Positions 27,801 to 41,659 of a stretch of DNA of 64,000 nucleotides are shown in pieces. Numbering within the stretch: position 1 is the first letter of the stretch; every line of letters starts with the position of its first letter. The translations under genes were made by a program, and so were the position numbers. The stretch is taken from positions 8,640,000 through 8,703,999 of the forward strand of contig WMCF01000007.1 in assembly GCA_009792885.1 (NCBI GenBank). The letters are read 5' to 3'. The notes beneath the pieces are model-generated. The model worked only from the letters and a program-made list of their open reading frames with translations. It did not search any database and had not been told where the DNA came from. This DNA is from Eremophila alpestris peregrina (taxonomy: Eukaryota > Chordata > Aves > Passeriformes > Alaudidae).

Positions 27801-30800
27801 TCACGGATCTTCCTTTTAGTCCTTTAGCATTAGGATTTTATTCCCTTGTTACTTGAAGTTCATCTAGGAAGTGTGTGATTATGGGAAGTATACCCAAGAA
27901 GGTAGTACTGACTAAAGTGAACAGGTCTTTATCTTCAACTTTCAGGCTGATAAAATGCACAGTTTACTCTGTTTTAATCAAAAGAGCCACTATGTACCAG
28001 AAACACCTTCAGTCCAAAAAGAGAACTTTTGTGAGAAGGCTAGTTGTTTTGAATTGCAAGATTGGAAAAAGATCTTAAAAATCACTTTGATCTTTAGAAA
28101 TTATACCTAATGGGCTTTGTGGGTTACCCAGGTATGCAGAACAGCATATTTCAGTGTTTCCATTTGTGCTTTGCTTTGAATCCCCCTTAGATTAGCATAA
28201 TAACTTTGTGCTAGCCTTGTTAAGTTCTTAACTTCTGTTTTTAGATGTCTTCTAAGTAATTATGACAGTCAGTATGAAATCAATACTTACTATCTTGAAT
28301 TATAAGGAAGGAAAAAAGATATGTCTCCTTAACAGAGAGGAAACCAAATAACTGGGAATTTACCATAATATCTTCTTTAAAACTAAGCTGGCACCTAATA
28401 GAAAGGGTGAGTTCACTGAAAATAAGATACCTATGAGCCTAGCCAAGACAATTAAAATATTGGTCTTGGTTAGACAAACAAAAGTTCATGTCTACTATAA
28501 AAATACTGTCTGTTTCTATTGCCAAATTTGATATATTAAAGACAAAAAAAAAAAAGCATTGTGGAAATCAGTGGATATGAAAGTTTTTGATACACCTTAT
28601 CCTGATAAATATTGGTATGTCTATGTTACTAAACCTATGAATAGAGGAAACAACTTGAAATGAAAACTCCATGTCCTTGATGTATTTACCCCTTGAACAC
28701 CTAGAAGTTTTGTTTGAAAAATTTCTGTGATGTCTGGGAATAATTCCAGATGCTTGCCTCTCACTCAGAAAAGCTGCATTTAATCTCTCCTTTGCCCAGT
28801 ATGTAAACTAATCTTACAAATCTAGTATGGCATAAAGGACGTGGAAGTTGAACTCATATCAACCATTGATAATTTTGTATTTTTCTTCATTGACTAACCA
28901 GATGACAGAATAAGGTTATCCAAAACTCTTCTCTTGGTTATATATATATAATCTTTTATTTTATATTACTTTTAAATATCAGTTTGTCATGGGAGGCAGA
29001 ATTAAACAGGTCCTCTTTTTTACTTTGAATATGTCATCTGCTGAATCTTCAGGTCTGATTCTGACCAGTTTGAAGTCAGCAGAACTGCTGGAGTCCTCAG
29101 ATCTTAACAGAGTATATACTCCTTTTTTTAACTTCCTTTCATTTTTACCTCACTTCTTTTTGAAGATACATAGCTGGTATCTTTTTCCCTTATATGTTAC
29201 TACTCTTTGATCTTCCCCACAAATATTTGCTGTATATAGTTTGTCACACTTTGTCAGGTATCTTTTCATTACCATCTTCTCTCAAGTGACTTGAAAAATA
29301 TTTTTTCATTTCTTACCCACTTGTATAACAGGATGCAGTTTCCCTCTTCCTTTGACATTTATAAAAATCTTATTAGTAAATCAGGTAATGATGTTTTTAA
29401 AGCATTTTGCAAGCAATGCTGAGTTTCACTACATGATGGTGTTAATTTTGGATTGTTTAATCAGCATAAACTTTTGTTCCAAAGACCAAATTCCACAGTT
29501 ATCAAATTAGTTCAGTAGGGAGGTTCCTTGCAATTTTAAAATTTGTTTATATAGAAACTCTAATTGAAGATGCTTTTATAAATGATGGAGTATTTATCTT
29601 AAATTTCCATTGCCTTTATTCTCACTCTTAGTATGAGAAAAAGCTACACATAATGCTATTATTTACCCTGGTATGTTTTGTTTCTTTTGTCCCTTGTAAT
29701 TTGAGATTGCTTCTCTCTGAGGAAAAAAATCATTGTTTCTCAAATATTACAAGCACTCAAAGCCTGCTGTTGTGCTTATCATGGTTTTGCTCAAGTTAAA
29801 CATGTGGTCTTGAAAGAAGATGTGAAAACAATCTTTATCATTGTCAGTTCTGCCACTTCTAGAAGCACTAGCAGCTGGGAAGCTCTGAACAATCATGGTA
29901 GTCAGAAAAGTAGGGAATGTGAGAGAGAGGGAAAAAATGTCTTACTAAGCTAAATTTGGAGAAATGTTCTCTATTTTAGAATACCATGCAAGAACCAAAT
30001 ACTGCCAATGAAAATATCAAGAATGGAAAGAGGAAGAAAGCATCAGCAAGGGATGAATAGAATATTTATTCTGCAAAAAGGGAAGCGGAAACCCTTCAAG
30101 ATGAAAGCTGTATGTGATCTTGTTTTCTTCTCAGAATCAGCAATGCAGTTTTAGTCAAAAAATATCATAGTGGTAATTATGATGAATTCAATAAAATCTT
30201 TAATCTTTAAAGAAAGATTAGCAAACCACTGTAATGTCTAATCAAGATAGATAAAGGCTAAGTTCCCACCTGTCCATGACAAAACCAATAAAACCAACCA
30301 AAACTTCCCTTGAGAAGGGCTGTTGTAGAACTCCCTTACTGAGGTTTCCTCTTTTGCCAGATTCCTAATACATCTACATTAGCAGGTTAGTACAAATCCA
30401 AAGCACTTTTTGAGGCAAATCTCCTAGTCATCCTATTTACTACATTTGAATAGCAGGCTCTAGGAGCATGTGGATGAAAGTAAATTGCATCACATGGAGC
30501 ACACCTAATACATCCAGCCCAGGGCACACCACTAGTTAAAGAAACACAGCCTCTGAACTGCATATAATGTAGATCTCACTTGCTCAGCTGTTTCCCGCTA
30601 CAGGTTTACTTTCATTGGACACTACTCACCAATGCAGACATAAGTACTATGGCCCAAGACCAGACTAAATAGACCACAGGATCATGTAGACACTGGTACA
30701 GCAAGTTTTGCATGAAAGGCTCCGTGAATGACTGATAGTCTTGGCTTACAGGCATTTTTGAAAAATTGGAAGGAGTCTTGCCAGGGCATAAAACTTTATA

Positions 30801-33800
30801 GGAACAGAATCAAAGCATGTCTCTCTCTAGTTTTTTCATGGTATTAGATGTTAAAAACTACTAATAAGGAAGCTTTAAAAAATAAAACTATAATGGGGTG
30901 AAACATAAATTTCCATTCTAGAAAACTATGTATGAAAACTGTGGTCTTTGAGCTCTTTCTTCCTTTTTTTTTTTTTTTTCCCTAGTAATCTCAATGCATT
31001 TTGGTTGCTTAGTCTTCGTTTTTCAAAACCAAGTTGTTTAGGCCCAGCTCTTCCTTCAAACTCCCTTCTCTTTGAGGTCGGTTTCTCAGATTAGTGAGAT
31101 ATATTCAGAGTTGCACACATCTGTCTTGTCTTTAAATTTTGGCTGGTTGTTGCCAGTTTGGGATTACTTGTCCTGGAGAGTAGAAGGAGAGTGAAAGCTA
31201 CTGAGAGTATTCTGTGAGAGCTCTAAGCCTTTAAGTCACTGAGAAACTAAGTGTAAGAGACAATACCAAAAGAAATCTCCCTTAATTATCACCGCTGTTT
31301 ATTGAGAGTGAACGAGCTAAATGGTGTGTAGAAATGTTAAATTTAACTCTTAGTCATCAGTAGTTGCACATCAGATATTTCATTTCATCTCATGGAGACA
31401 TTACTTGCATTTTATTTTCCTCATATGTTCTGTGGTCAGATTAATGTAGAAACCACCAAATCTTCTGGTTTTAATTTAAACGTTGAAGGGTTTTGAGTTT
31501 TGTTGGGTTTTGTTGAGTTAAAAAAGAAAAATTAAGAAATATATAGCTCAGCATAAGCTGAGATGTTTACAATGTGGTTGCACTGGTACATAACATATGG
31601 AGTTGGTGCTTGTGTTGCAGATATATCTTTGTTCATATTTATAACAGAAATGAGCACATGCCCTTACCCCTAACAAAATTAAGTACTGCAATCTCCCAAT
31701 ACAGTCCTATCCCATTCCTGAATGGAAACCACTTTTGAAAAACTTGCTGCCATAATTTATGCCCTCCTTAATCTCATCACTGCATCCTTCTACTTACCAT
31801 TGCAATTTTAATACTTGCTGGAAATAGGGAAAAGAGAGGGAGAAGGAAGAAAAGCCAGGTGGTTTTCTCCCAGCATTATTTTTGCTGTCTGCTCTGTGGA
31901 TCAGGTCTCTCCCTTCATACAGGGACTGGAGGAAGTCTTCCCCTGGAAAGCATAAGGAATTCCCTGGGGGGAATGGACAATTTTCCCCTGCAGAGAGAGG
32001 CATGAGGAGTTACTTTCACCACACATCTGCACAGAGTCAAGCTATCTCAATAGGGAGAGAGCAACAGGCAGACTTCTCAGCACCAGCCCAGATGTTGGAG
32101 TGACCAAACACATTCCTGCCACTGCAACCTCATCCACAGCTCATTATACAGTGTGCATGTTTGCCTGATAAAATAAGGAAGCTCATCTCTTCTCTGAGTT
32201 CCAGCTGACCCAAGCTTTACTGTTTTCTATTGCCAGAAAGAACAATTAGGGAAAAAGTTTGTTCATAAAAAGTTAAATGTTCTTAATTTTTAGAAAATTA
32301 GGAAGCAGACAATATAGACACTCAACTAAAGTGCTAACAACTATTGTAACTTTCAGCTTTTCCTTCTGTCTCTCCAAGGGGGAAACAGAAACAGGCACAA
32401 GGTTGTCAGAAATGTTGAGTTTTCTTGAATTTGAATTGGATATTCTGTACAAGGCCGGTCATAAGAAAACATGATGTAAGAATGATGGTGTTGTACAGCA
32501 AGGTCAGACCCAATATTCTGTGTCTTACAGTGGCCAGGAGCAGATTCCTAGTAAGGAGTGAAGGTCATGAAAGAGTATAAGAACATGATCACCAGAAGGA
32601 TTTCCCTACTAGTTCTTGTCTTTAGTCCCACAGCTTCCTCAAAAGTTTAAGATGAGAAACTCAAGCCAGTGTTTGTGTCTCTGTTTAATAGCCCTTGATA
32701 TGTCTATGTACAGATGTTCTCACTGTGCTGCCTTAGCTAATATGAACCACAAATTGGGACCTTCTTTAACTCATCAGAATTCTGAATAAAATATAGTAAG
32801 ATTAAAGACCAACATGCGATCTCATTTATACTTTTTGTACAAACACTTTAATTATGTTTAAATTCATATCTTTGCACCGTGGAGGCTTTTAACATCTGTG
32901 ATATTATTAAAGTATTGATAATATTTATATATATGGATAAAATATACTAGGGATATGTTAGGTACATAGTAAGTACTTAACATGTTAGGATAATTAAGTA
33001 TTTATGAATTTTTCATCTGTAATAATAAAAAAGTGTTATGCTGGAGAGTCTTCTCCCACACAGTCTCATTTGTCTTTAGGGTTACTATCTGCACTGTTAG
33101 AATGTCTAAAGACAAACTTTCTTCTAATGATCATGCAAACTGCTTTAAATCAGCATAGCTAAGGTTAATGGTACTCAATAAAATGATACCAGGAAGGAAT
33201 CTGTATGAAGTAAGCCACTAATTCCCTATTGTTTGGCAAGGCTGAATTTATTTTGAGTAACTGGTGGTTTCTGCAAGAAAACAGTGATAATTATATTTGT
33301 CTCCCAAGTATTTTCTCAGGAAACAGACAAATAGCCTTTCTTGGTTTGTTTTAAGAATAAACACATTATCATTATAACTATTTTCTTATTGAATCTGATG
33401 ATGAAGCAGGTTAGTTTTGGAATGAAAAGTGATAAAGAAAGAGTAAATTTTTAGGGTATTTCACAAAAGAGAAAATGAAAGCAGAGTTTGCACAAACTCT
33501 ATAGATTCTGCGGAAAAATTAAACAGAATGTGCATATCCAAATAGAAAAGACAGAGCCCTGTGTTTCTCCAGCACTGTTTCACCAGCTACAAACTTACAT
33601 ATTATTACAAGAAAGAATTATAAGCTCCTAGGTGTTATTGAATGTTCTTATTCTTCCAGCCACACAAAAAAGGTTAGGAAGTGGATCAACAACTTTTTTA
33701 TTCTTTATTATTTATATTCTTTTATATTCTTATATTATAGATAGGTGGACAAATATAAAATAATTGATGGTAAATACAAATCCAGAGATACCACAAAACT

Positions 33801-33807
33801 ATCAGTA
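24844..33807. other. No gene seen
   Basis: Nine kilobases of AT-rich sequence without recognisable exon, RNA gene or transposon. I looked here for a preceding exon of the - strand frame ending at 24541 and did not find one. Confidence 0.55.
30964..30979. repeat. Poly-T tract
   Basis: Run of about 16 T in otherwise unremarkable AT-rich DNA. Confidence 0.9.
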
Positions 33808-34062
33808 GAGGGAGAGAGGAAACAACCTCAAGTTCATTCAGGGGAGGTTTAGACTGGATGTTATGGAAAATTTCTTATCAACCATTCAAACTGGCTACTC
33901 AGGGAAGTGGTGGAGTCACTATTCCTGGAACTGTTCAAAAGGTACATGGATGTGGCACTTGGAGATATGGTTTAGTGGGGAAACACAGTTGTGCTGGATT
34001 AATGGTTGAAATTGTTGATATTAAAGGACTTTTCCAGCCCTAATGATTCTAAGGTTCTAGGT
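33808..34062 (+). mobile_element. CR1 3' end, + strand
   Basis: Matches the CR1 3' region: AGGAAACAACCTCAAGTTCA, GGGGAGGTTTAGACTGGATG, GGAAGTGGTGGAGTCAC, GATGTGGCACTTGGAGATAT and GACTTTTCCAGCCCTAATGA, ending close to GATTCTAAGGTTCTAGG. Non-coding tail only. Confidence 0.92.
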
Positions 34063-37000
34063 CTGAAAATTCTCATGTAAGTTATGCTGAGCACACACGG
34101 CCTTTGAGAGACTGGCATTCCACAGGTCTGAAAGCAATTAGGAATGATGAATCCAAACAGCTCACACAAGTCTGTAACAAGATCAGATCCTCAACTACTT
34201 TAAATTGAAGTATCTCCCCTGAATTTAGGGCAACTATTTTGATCTTATCACAAGAACATTAACAGCAATGACTTTTCAAGTAAATGTACTTCGACATGCT
34301 TCCATTCATATATAAGAGATTTAAGGAAAGAATTGTCTTCACTGAGAGATGAAGAACGTTGAAGAACCTGGCTGCATATTGTCTACTCATACTCAATATT
34401 TAATAGCACCATCCTTAATATTTACCATATGCAAGCATGCATTCTGCTTTATCAGTGCTTGTCAATTCTGTGGAAATAAAATGTACCACCTGCACCCATG
34501 AGATCATTTTTAATTCATCCCATAACCCCAATACTTTTGTACAGTACTTGAAAACTGAGGACACTTAATGTATCTTCCTACTTTTGCTCAAGCAAATTTG
34601 TGCTCTTTAAAAGAAAAACTGTCTTCACAGGGGCTTGATTTAAAAACTAATAATTGCTTGAAAGATATCCCCAAAATAGAAGATACAGTTTTCACAACAG
34701 GAAATGTAAAATATAGTTAAGCAATACACAGCTTTCTGAGTTTCTTGCCAAGTTATGACAGTTACACTGATCGATTACTAAAAGGTAGAAGCAAGGTCAA
34801 AATCTGGATAGCATATTCCAGAGTGACTAGAACTACTTATTCTTTGATGAGCTCTTGAAACTGTGCTTTAACTTTCGTTTATATAATTTTGTAATACTGT
34901 CAACCAAATAGCTTTACAATATCTTGCTGAACTTTAGTGTTAGTTGTCTAGAAACATGAAGCTGTAGATTGTGACAGTTTTTACTTCCATGGGGCTTGCA
35001 GTAATTGTAATTTTTCAGGTTTTGTCATCAATTTGCCAACATAAGAAAAGATGTGTGCATCAACCAGCATGTCCACTAACAGGTACACTTGAAACCTAGT
35101 TTGAGGAAAGTTTGAACATTTAATTGCTTCTATCATTGGTGTTTCTAAATGTTTTTATCTACTAAAACAGGCAGCCTGAAAGGATTTCATATAACTATTA
35201 GCAAAGAAAAGGTTTGTTAAATACTGACATAGAAATTTCTACCAATATTCAAAACTTGAAAGCAAGTGACAGTTGTTTGGAGCAATGACTAAGAATCCAT
35301 GTTAGGGACAATGTAACCAACCCTGAGAGACGCACTTAAAATAGCCTACTATGTTATAAACAAAATCCTTCTTTTGATCCTTTATACCTGAATATTAATG
35401 ATCAAAAATCCCAAAACAGGAAATAGAACAAGTAGTTCTAAAAATAGGCAATATGCCTGAGTGTTATCATCTACTCATTCAGGAAGTCACTGTATTTTTT
35501 TTAACCATGTTAATCTTCATTTGGCATATTATTTTGGTGCTTGGGCCTGCCTCAGCAGCAACCTGATTTAAGAGTTTACCTTCTGTGGAAAAGTCAGAAT
35601 CTTTGAATAAAAACTAAAAGGGCCTTAACTTACTTTTTACCTTTTTAAGGCTTAATAATAATCTTCATGAATTAATCATTGTGTATTTAGAAGGGCTGTT
35701 TATTTTGTATGGTTTTTTTACAAAAACCCCAGCATTATTTCTCATAGTGATGTACATAGATACTGTTGCCTCTCCTAGTGATTTTGATGAGGATTTTTTT
35801 CAAGAAATTCCAATTATAGCCTGTTCATAAAATCTTGGCAGTGAATAATTGTTTATATAGACATAGTTTTAATATTTTCAAATTAATTTCATTTGGCCGA
35901 AATGGTCACTTGTAGATTTATTTCAACTCAGAAATGGTAAAGCACTTCTTTCAGACTTCCTTGTGCAACATATCCATACTGCAATTCAATGCACTGGGAC
36001 CTAGCAAGGATACAGGAAACTTGGTCATCGCCCTGAACAGGGCTAGTGGATGAAATCCATGTTTCTCCCATGCCTGATCCCCAGCCATTCTATTATGCCA
36101 GTCTGTGTGTTCCTGATGGATGCTTCTCTTTCCCTCTACTTGCTCCCTCTTGTGTTTTACAATGATTGAATCAAATTTAAAACACCTTCATAAAACGTCT
36201 TGGCAAGAAAAAATCATGTACTTGATACCTATGAAATGTGAAAGTATGGAATACCACATGAATTCAGCTAATTCCACTGTGAAACAAAAGCAAATGTTGC
36301 AAGTTTGAAAGTATTTTTTTAAATAGAGCTGTTCATCTCTGTCTTGCAGTATTTTCAGCAGTTCCAGGTGTATTTAAACAAAATAGTTTGGGGTTTTGCC
36401 TATTCTTCAGTTTCTTGGGGAAATATATGAGATTTAAATAGGCTCTTTAGGAAAAAAGGAAGATGTTAGCAAAAGCTATCATGTTTTTCTGTAAGGCATA
36501 TGCAACTTCTATTTCTTAAGACAAATAAAGAGTTAGACCCCAAGTGCTCTATTTTTAATTACCACATTACTTTCTCAACAGGATTGCTTTTTAAGCATGA
36601 AAACAGATTATGTCTGTCCACAAAACCTGAGGATACTGTTTCACAGAAGTTACTTGAATTTTGGATTCAGTAAACCTAGCTATATTATGTTAATAATTCC
36701 CTGTAGACCATCTGCAAGGTTTGGATAAATTCTCATTGCTTTATGTAGGGATTTGACTGAACAAGAACTAAATTGTGGAAGAGCCTACCACAATGTGCAG
36801 TTCAAGGTCTAGAAAAGACCATCAGATCTTCAGACAAACAAAGTGTCTGAAAATATCCACATCTGCATTATATTAATGTCTGTGTACTGCTACAGCAGAA
36901 ATTGCTTGACTGCTTTGAATTCTTCTTAGTTTTTTATTGTTCTGGTAGTTCATTTTATATAGAATTGTGGAAATAACATATTATTAGTGTCTCTTTCCAT

Positions 37001-40000
37001 AATATGCCATAGAGTGTACTCAGCTTACACTAGCATGACAAAAAGATTTTATGTTTTTGAATAAATAATATTGTATATGTCTGGGGTTTTTTCTACATCA
37101 CTCTTATTTTAGAATTATTTTAGAAATAAAATATAATCACAATGAGAATAGAATATTATAATTCTTCATTAACATTACCTAAATAGAAATTGGAGTTGTT
37201 TGAATACCTGATTTACATACCCTAGCTTTGAGAGTTATGGTTTTCTGAGTTACAGATGTGCCAAGAAAAAAGACCACCTTTGTGCTGGATTTAAGCTTAA
37301 AAATAGCAAGGAGATAAATTCTATCAGTTTAGTATAGCCAGTCTGACCACAGTGGAAGTGCTGGTCTTATAAGTGAATGACCTTGTTTCTTGTTAGTACT
37401 CCATTCCTCTACTCATTTTTTTCCATTAAATGTTCTGATTTCACATGTTCTTTTTATTCTGCCATTGTAAAGTGTTATTAAAGCAGCTTTAAATAAGTAT
37501 TCAAACTCTGGTTATTCCCCTCCTTTCTTCAGATGTGATAGCAGAAGAAGATATTTAGGAGACAGTCTGGCCTCAGTTTTCGTAGACAGGAAATGCACAA
37601 ACATTATCTATGATGGTCTTTTCTCTTTTTCAACTATTCATCAAGCACTAGAAATAAGTTTTCTTTTTGAAAACTGTTTCAACATTTCATGTTCTAATAA
37701 TCTCATACGTTTAAATATATCCCCACTTATAAATTTTTCAATCTGTCTTATTCCTTGTGACTGGCTTCTGAAAAAAAAAAAACCAAACCTTATTTAATTA
37801 AAATCAAAGGTTTATGATGGAATATTAAGTGAAATTTAGTGAAGAAAAATAATTTTTTTAAAAAATTAAAATTCTGTCTTGAAATAATTATTTACTTTTT
37901 TGAAACAGTGTGTTTCAAATTTTCATCACTTTTTTGGTATTATAAAGCTAAACAGTTTTAGTAAATTTTAACTACATGGAAACTAAAGGTTTTCTGTTTT
38001 ATTTTCATTCCCATAAACATAAATTTTAAAATTGTGCAATTTGTGCAATTGCATAATTGCAAATAAATATGCCCCTTCACAGCTTGTAACTTATTCACTA
38101 AATTCCAAACTGAAATCTTGCAGGAAAATAGTATGAATCACACTTCACAGGAGAGTAAAAGTTATGGATTCAGAACTGAGAGTAGCCAAATGTAGTTAAA
38201 AATAATCCTGAGAAGTTATTTACCTCTGGGGCTGTGCTTCTGGCTGGTCTGAGTTTACCAGCACATGTGCTGTTTCCTTTTATGGACTTCAAAGATCTCC
38301 GTCTTTGAAGATGCAGAGGTTAGGCTGGGAAGTCATTCCACTTAAGGCTGTCTACCTCCACCATCCGTGTACATGAAAGCTACTGGGAAAAATTTCAAAC
38401 CCACTTCCATTTGGGCCTGCATAGTTTTGCAACTAACTTTTAAAGCTAATACTGTACTTTTAAAGCTGAAAACTGCATATATAAAATTACATGTGTGACA
38501 AGGAAGACCACATTCTGCAAATTTAGCAGATCTTAGCACAAAGTTCCACGTGCTCAGGAACTAAAACTTGACAAATTAGCTCCAGATATGGCCATATTAG
38601 TGGGAGCTGGAGACAGCCCTACAGGGCTGGCTTTTCTTTGACTTAAGAAATGCCCTTGAAAATATTCAATTGAGCTAATGAAGGCATTATATAAACAGTT
38701 GAAAGCAGTTGTTAGAGGCTGGTAGAAACTCATGTATCAGCAGTTAGTAATTAAGATCGTCTATCTCCTTTCAGAATAAATATCCTGTCCCAGCTGTGGC
38801 AGCCCTGCTGAATGCAGTCTTTCTGGTCAGTAAATGTCCAGATATTATTTTATGTATGAAAACACCCTCAATGTCTTACCTCAGTAGCTCCCTCTTAAAG
38901 CCAGACAAAGACCAAAGTTTCCAATGAATAACAGAATCAATAACTTTAAAGTCATTTACTCAGAGCAATAATTAATAAAGAGGGTTTAAACCAGCCAAAG
39001 AGGTCATCAGAGGGTAAATGATGTCTGACTGACCCACCTGGTTACACGAATAAATTTAGCAACACTACTACTTTCTGTCTTGAAAGAAAAAAAAATTTAA
39101 AATTGTACATGTTGATTACTATCCTGAGTCACAATTACTTAAATAAAATAAGTATTAAGTTATTTCATCTAAATATGAAACCAGTGGCCAAAGATGGGGG
39201 TTTGCATGTGTTTATTAGTAGAATTTGTTATGTGAATAGCTAATATTTTTTCCTAATAAATACACTAATTAAAGCCATACTAGTAATTTCCATTAGCTTA
39301 CCCTCAAGCTTCCACGGAGCTGTCCGTCTGGTTTTAATCAAAACCAAATGGTAATCCAAGTTCTCAGGCTGGAACAGCTAAGAGGAAGTCGTTCAGAGAA
39401 GGCAGAAGAAAGCAGAAAAGATAAACAGACGATATTCACTAAATTTGTATAGAGCAGAGGATGTAGATGCTGTGGGTTACTCTGGAGACATGATTCAGGC
39501 ACCCTGTCAAACTGGAACGAAGTACTTACAAGTGTTTTATGTCAGCAAAATACTAATAAGATCAAGATGGAGTCTGTCCTTTTGCTTTTGCAGAGCTGGA
39601 TTTGTGTGACTCTGGAGGATTCTCAAAAGAGGTAAAGCAACTTATTCCACTGCCTGCAACATGACTGTGTTTAAATTGTAGCATTCATTTTCTCAGATCC
39701 TGCTTATTCTCTTGAGTAGGAATGCAATTTTAGCATATGTCTTTAAATAGAATCTATCTAGCTCGATATATTTGTTCGACAGAATAGTACTAGACCTTTT
39801 GTCACTGTGATGTGTTAACTTTAGACCATGTTTCTCACTACCTGATGTCAAAGACCAGGTGTTTCAGAAACGTTCTGGTGTTGTTCTGGATAACTGTTAC
39901 CTTTGCATGAGCAATTAGGCATGGATAAAGTATTTTTAAAAAGGAAAAATCCAGGAGAGAGAGGTTTAAAAATATTTGTACATTATGTAGCTGTAGCACA

Positions 40001-40079
40001 GATTTTTTTTCCTTTGGCAGAAATAGCCCAGCAGTGTATAAAGCTGTCTGCCTTGAAACACTCGGTCTTGACATTTTCT
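34063..40079. other. No gene seen
   Basis: AT-rich non-coding DNA. Small local duplications occur, such as CTTTTAAAGCT repeated about 30 bases apart near 38437-38467. No gene or transposon recognised. Confidence 0.55.
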
Positions 40080-40131
40080 TTTCCCTCCATTTCTGCGCTC
40101 TCTCCCTGGCGCAGGCAGGCAGGCAGGCTCG

Positions 40132-40134
<3 letters not shown>

Positions 40135-40172
<38 letters not shown>
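40135..40172. repeat. (TC)n microsatellite, about 19 units
   Basis: An uninterrupted TC run preceded by four copies of GCAG/GGCA-type repeat (CAGGCAGGCAGGCAGGC, about 40112-40128). It creates artificial Ser-Leu and Arg-Glu frames on the two strands. The surrounding 40080-40210 sequence is richer in G+C than its neighbours. Confidence 0.97.
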
Positions 40173-40175
<3 letters not shown>

Positions 40176-40427
40176 GGCAGGAAATACTTTTCAGGCAATC
40201 TGGGCCTGGTTGTTGAGGCCCCCTCTCACAAAACATCAGTCTGAATTTAGTAGACAGAAGTCACTGGGAAAAGCTTGACAGGCTCATGCTTAGCTAAGGC
40301 TCCCTCCAGCTGCAGAGGGTGTTTTTGTTAGAATCACACATTGAGCAAAACTGCTTAGAATAGAGCAATGATCTCAGTAGCGAAATCTGAACTTTTCTGC
40401 TAGCAGGAGCTAGCTGGGACTGGGCTC

Positions 40428-40456
40428 TTTTGTTTGTTTGTTTGCTTGTTTGCTTC
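40428..40456. repeat. (TTTG)n-like short tandem repeat
   Basis: Several TTTG/CTTG units in a row just before the assembly gap. Low complexity; no other role seen. Confidence 0.8.
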
Positions 40457-40531
40457 TGCGTTTTGTTGTTTGGGCTTTTTTTCTTCTTCTGTTGACAAAA
40501 GATTTTAGGGAGGTCGTATCTGAGTTCCTGA

Positions 40532-40591
40532 NNNNNNNNNNNNNNNNNNNNNNNNNNNNNNNNNNNNNNNNNNNNNNNNNNNNNNNNNNNN
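40532..40591. other. Assembly gap (60 N)
   Basis: Sixty undetermined bases. It lies 360 bases downstream of a CT microsatellite and next to T-rich and A-rich DNA. The true length may differ from 60. Any open frame crossing it is meaningless. Confidence 0.99.
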
Positions 40592-41659
40592 AAAAGGAAA
40601 AAATATAAAAGAAGGTAAGAAAAACCTCAGAAAAGAAACAAGCAGCATCCAGCACTGGAGTGTTCTGCATTCAAGATCTCAGCACTAGAAACAGAGGTAA
40701 AAATTTTTATAATCTTTTAAAAAATACTTTTAGTTTTAAACTGTCACAACTCTGTTTATCAAAATATGCCAGATCTATATAAAAAAATTTCATTAGTATT
40801 TTTCTTTGTCTTTGAAAAATATGCTTGAAACGCTGAACTTTATTTGCATTCTTATATAAATAGAGCTGTAAGATCTTGCCTGTGTATTTTTTAATGTCTA
40901 TTAAATAGGCAAGTTAGATGTGTGAGTGATTTGGTTTTTTCACCTCATTTAACAACAGGGAGGGCATTTAGGGCTAGATTTTCTCTCTCCCCACCTTCCC
41001 TTCCCTCCACTCCAGCAGTAATGGTGATGAGGCGTGTTTTAGGTAGATATCTCAGTTATACCTCTGCTGGGCTAGGTCTCTAGCCTTTTCTCACTCCTAA
41101 ATGAAATTTTTTGTAGAAGGGACAATTCAGTCTTAGAGGTGTACACTCTAAATCTGAAATTCCAAGGTTTATTTGTTGGCTTTAGCTAAATTAGGTTATT
41201 TTCAGTAACATATGATTAGATACAGAGATTTCTGTGTGCTGTGCTAGCATTTAGAAGAGGTCAAGTAAGATTCAGTAAATGTCAGCTGACTATAATTTTT
41301 GGGAGGATGTATGGATCTATCCTTTTTTCTTCTTAACCTCATAAACATGTAACTAATAAAAATAACAAGGATCTGCTGTTAATAAGTTTAAGGAGAAAAT
41401 TAGAATAGTATCTTTCACTGATATGTGAATGCATTTAAATTTTATGTAAAGTTATGTTTTAACTATGAATTTGTTCTGGATATGAGAAGCATTTTTATGT
41501 CAATCTACATAGTATTCTTTTTCTTCCTGAAAATTATTGCTTATAAGTAATCTGAAAATTTCTTTAAGGCTCTATGTAGTTATTGGCCAGATTGGTAATT
41601 AAAGAGAAGTCATCTGTTCATGTATTTCAAGACTCTTTTAACTTTGCTTTTACATTTTT

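Larger units (their letters stand above)
40180..40700 (+). promoter_or_regulatory. Candidate promoter / first non-coding exon of the DLC1 long isoform
   Basis: The DLC1 coding exon has an acceptor, so a non-coding exon must lie upstream. This is the best candidate place in the window: locally raised G+C, a CT tract, an assembly gap of the kind often found in promoters, and good donor-like sites on the + strand. Those are GAAG|GTAAGA with GT at 40615 and AGAG|GTAAAA near 40697. No TATA box or CpG island can be shown, because part is N. This is inference; the true exon 1 may lie elsewhere, including left of the window. Confidence 0.25.

Noticed and set aside
39983..40244. Ser-Leu and Arg-Glu repeat proteins
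   Set aside because: Products of translating the TC microsatellite.
40410..40670. - strand frame across the gap
   Set aside because: Runs through 60 N and low-complexity flanks, so it has no evidential value.
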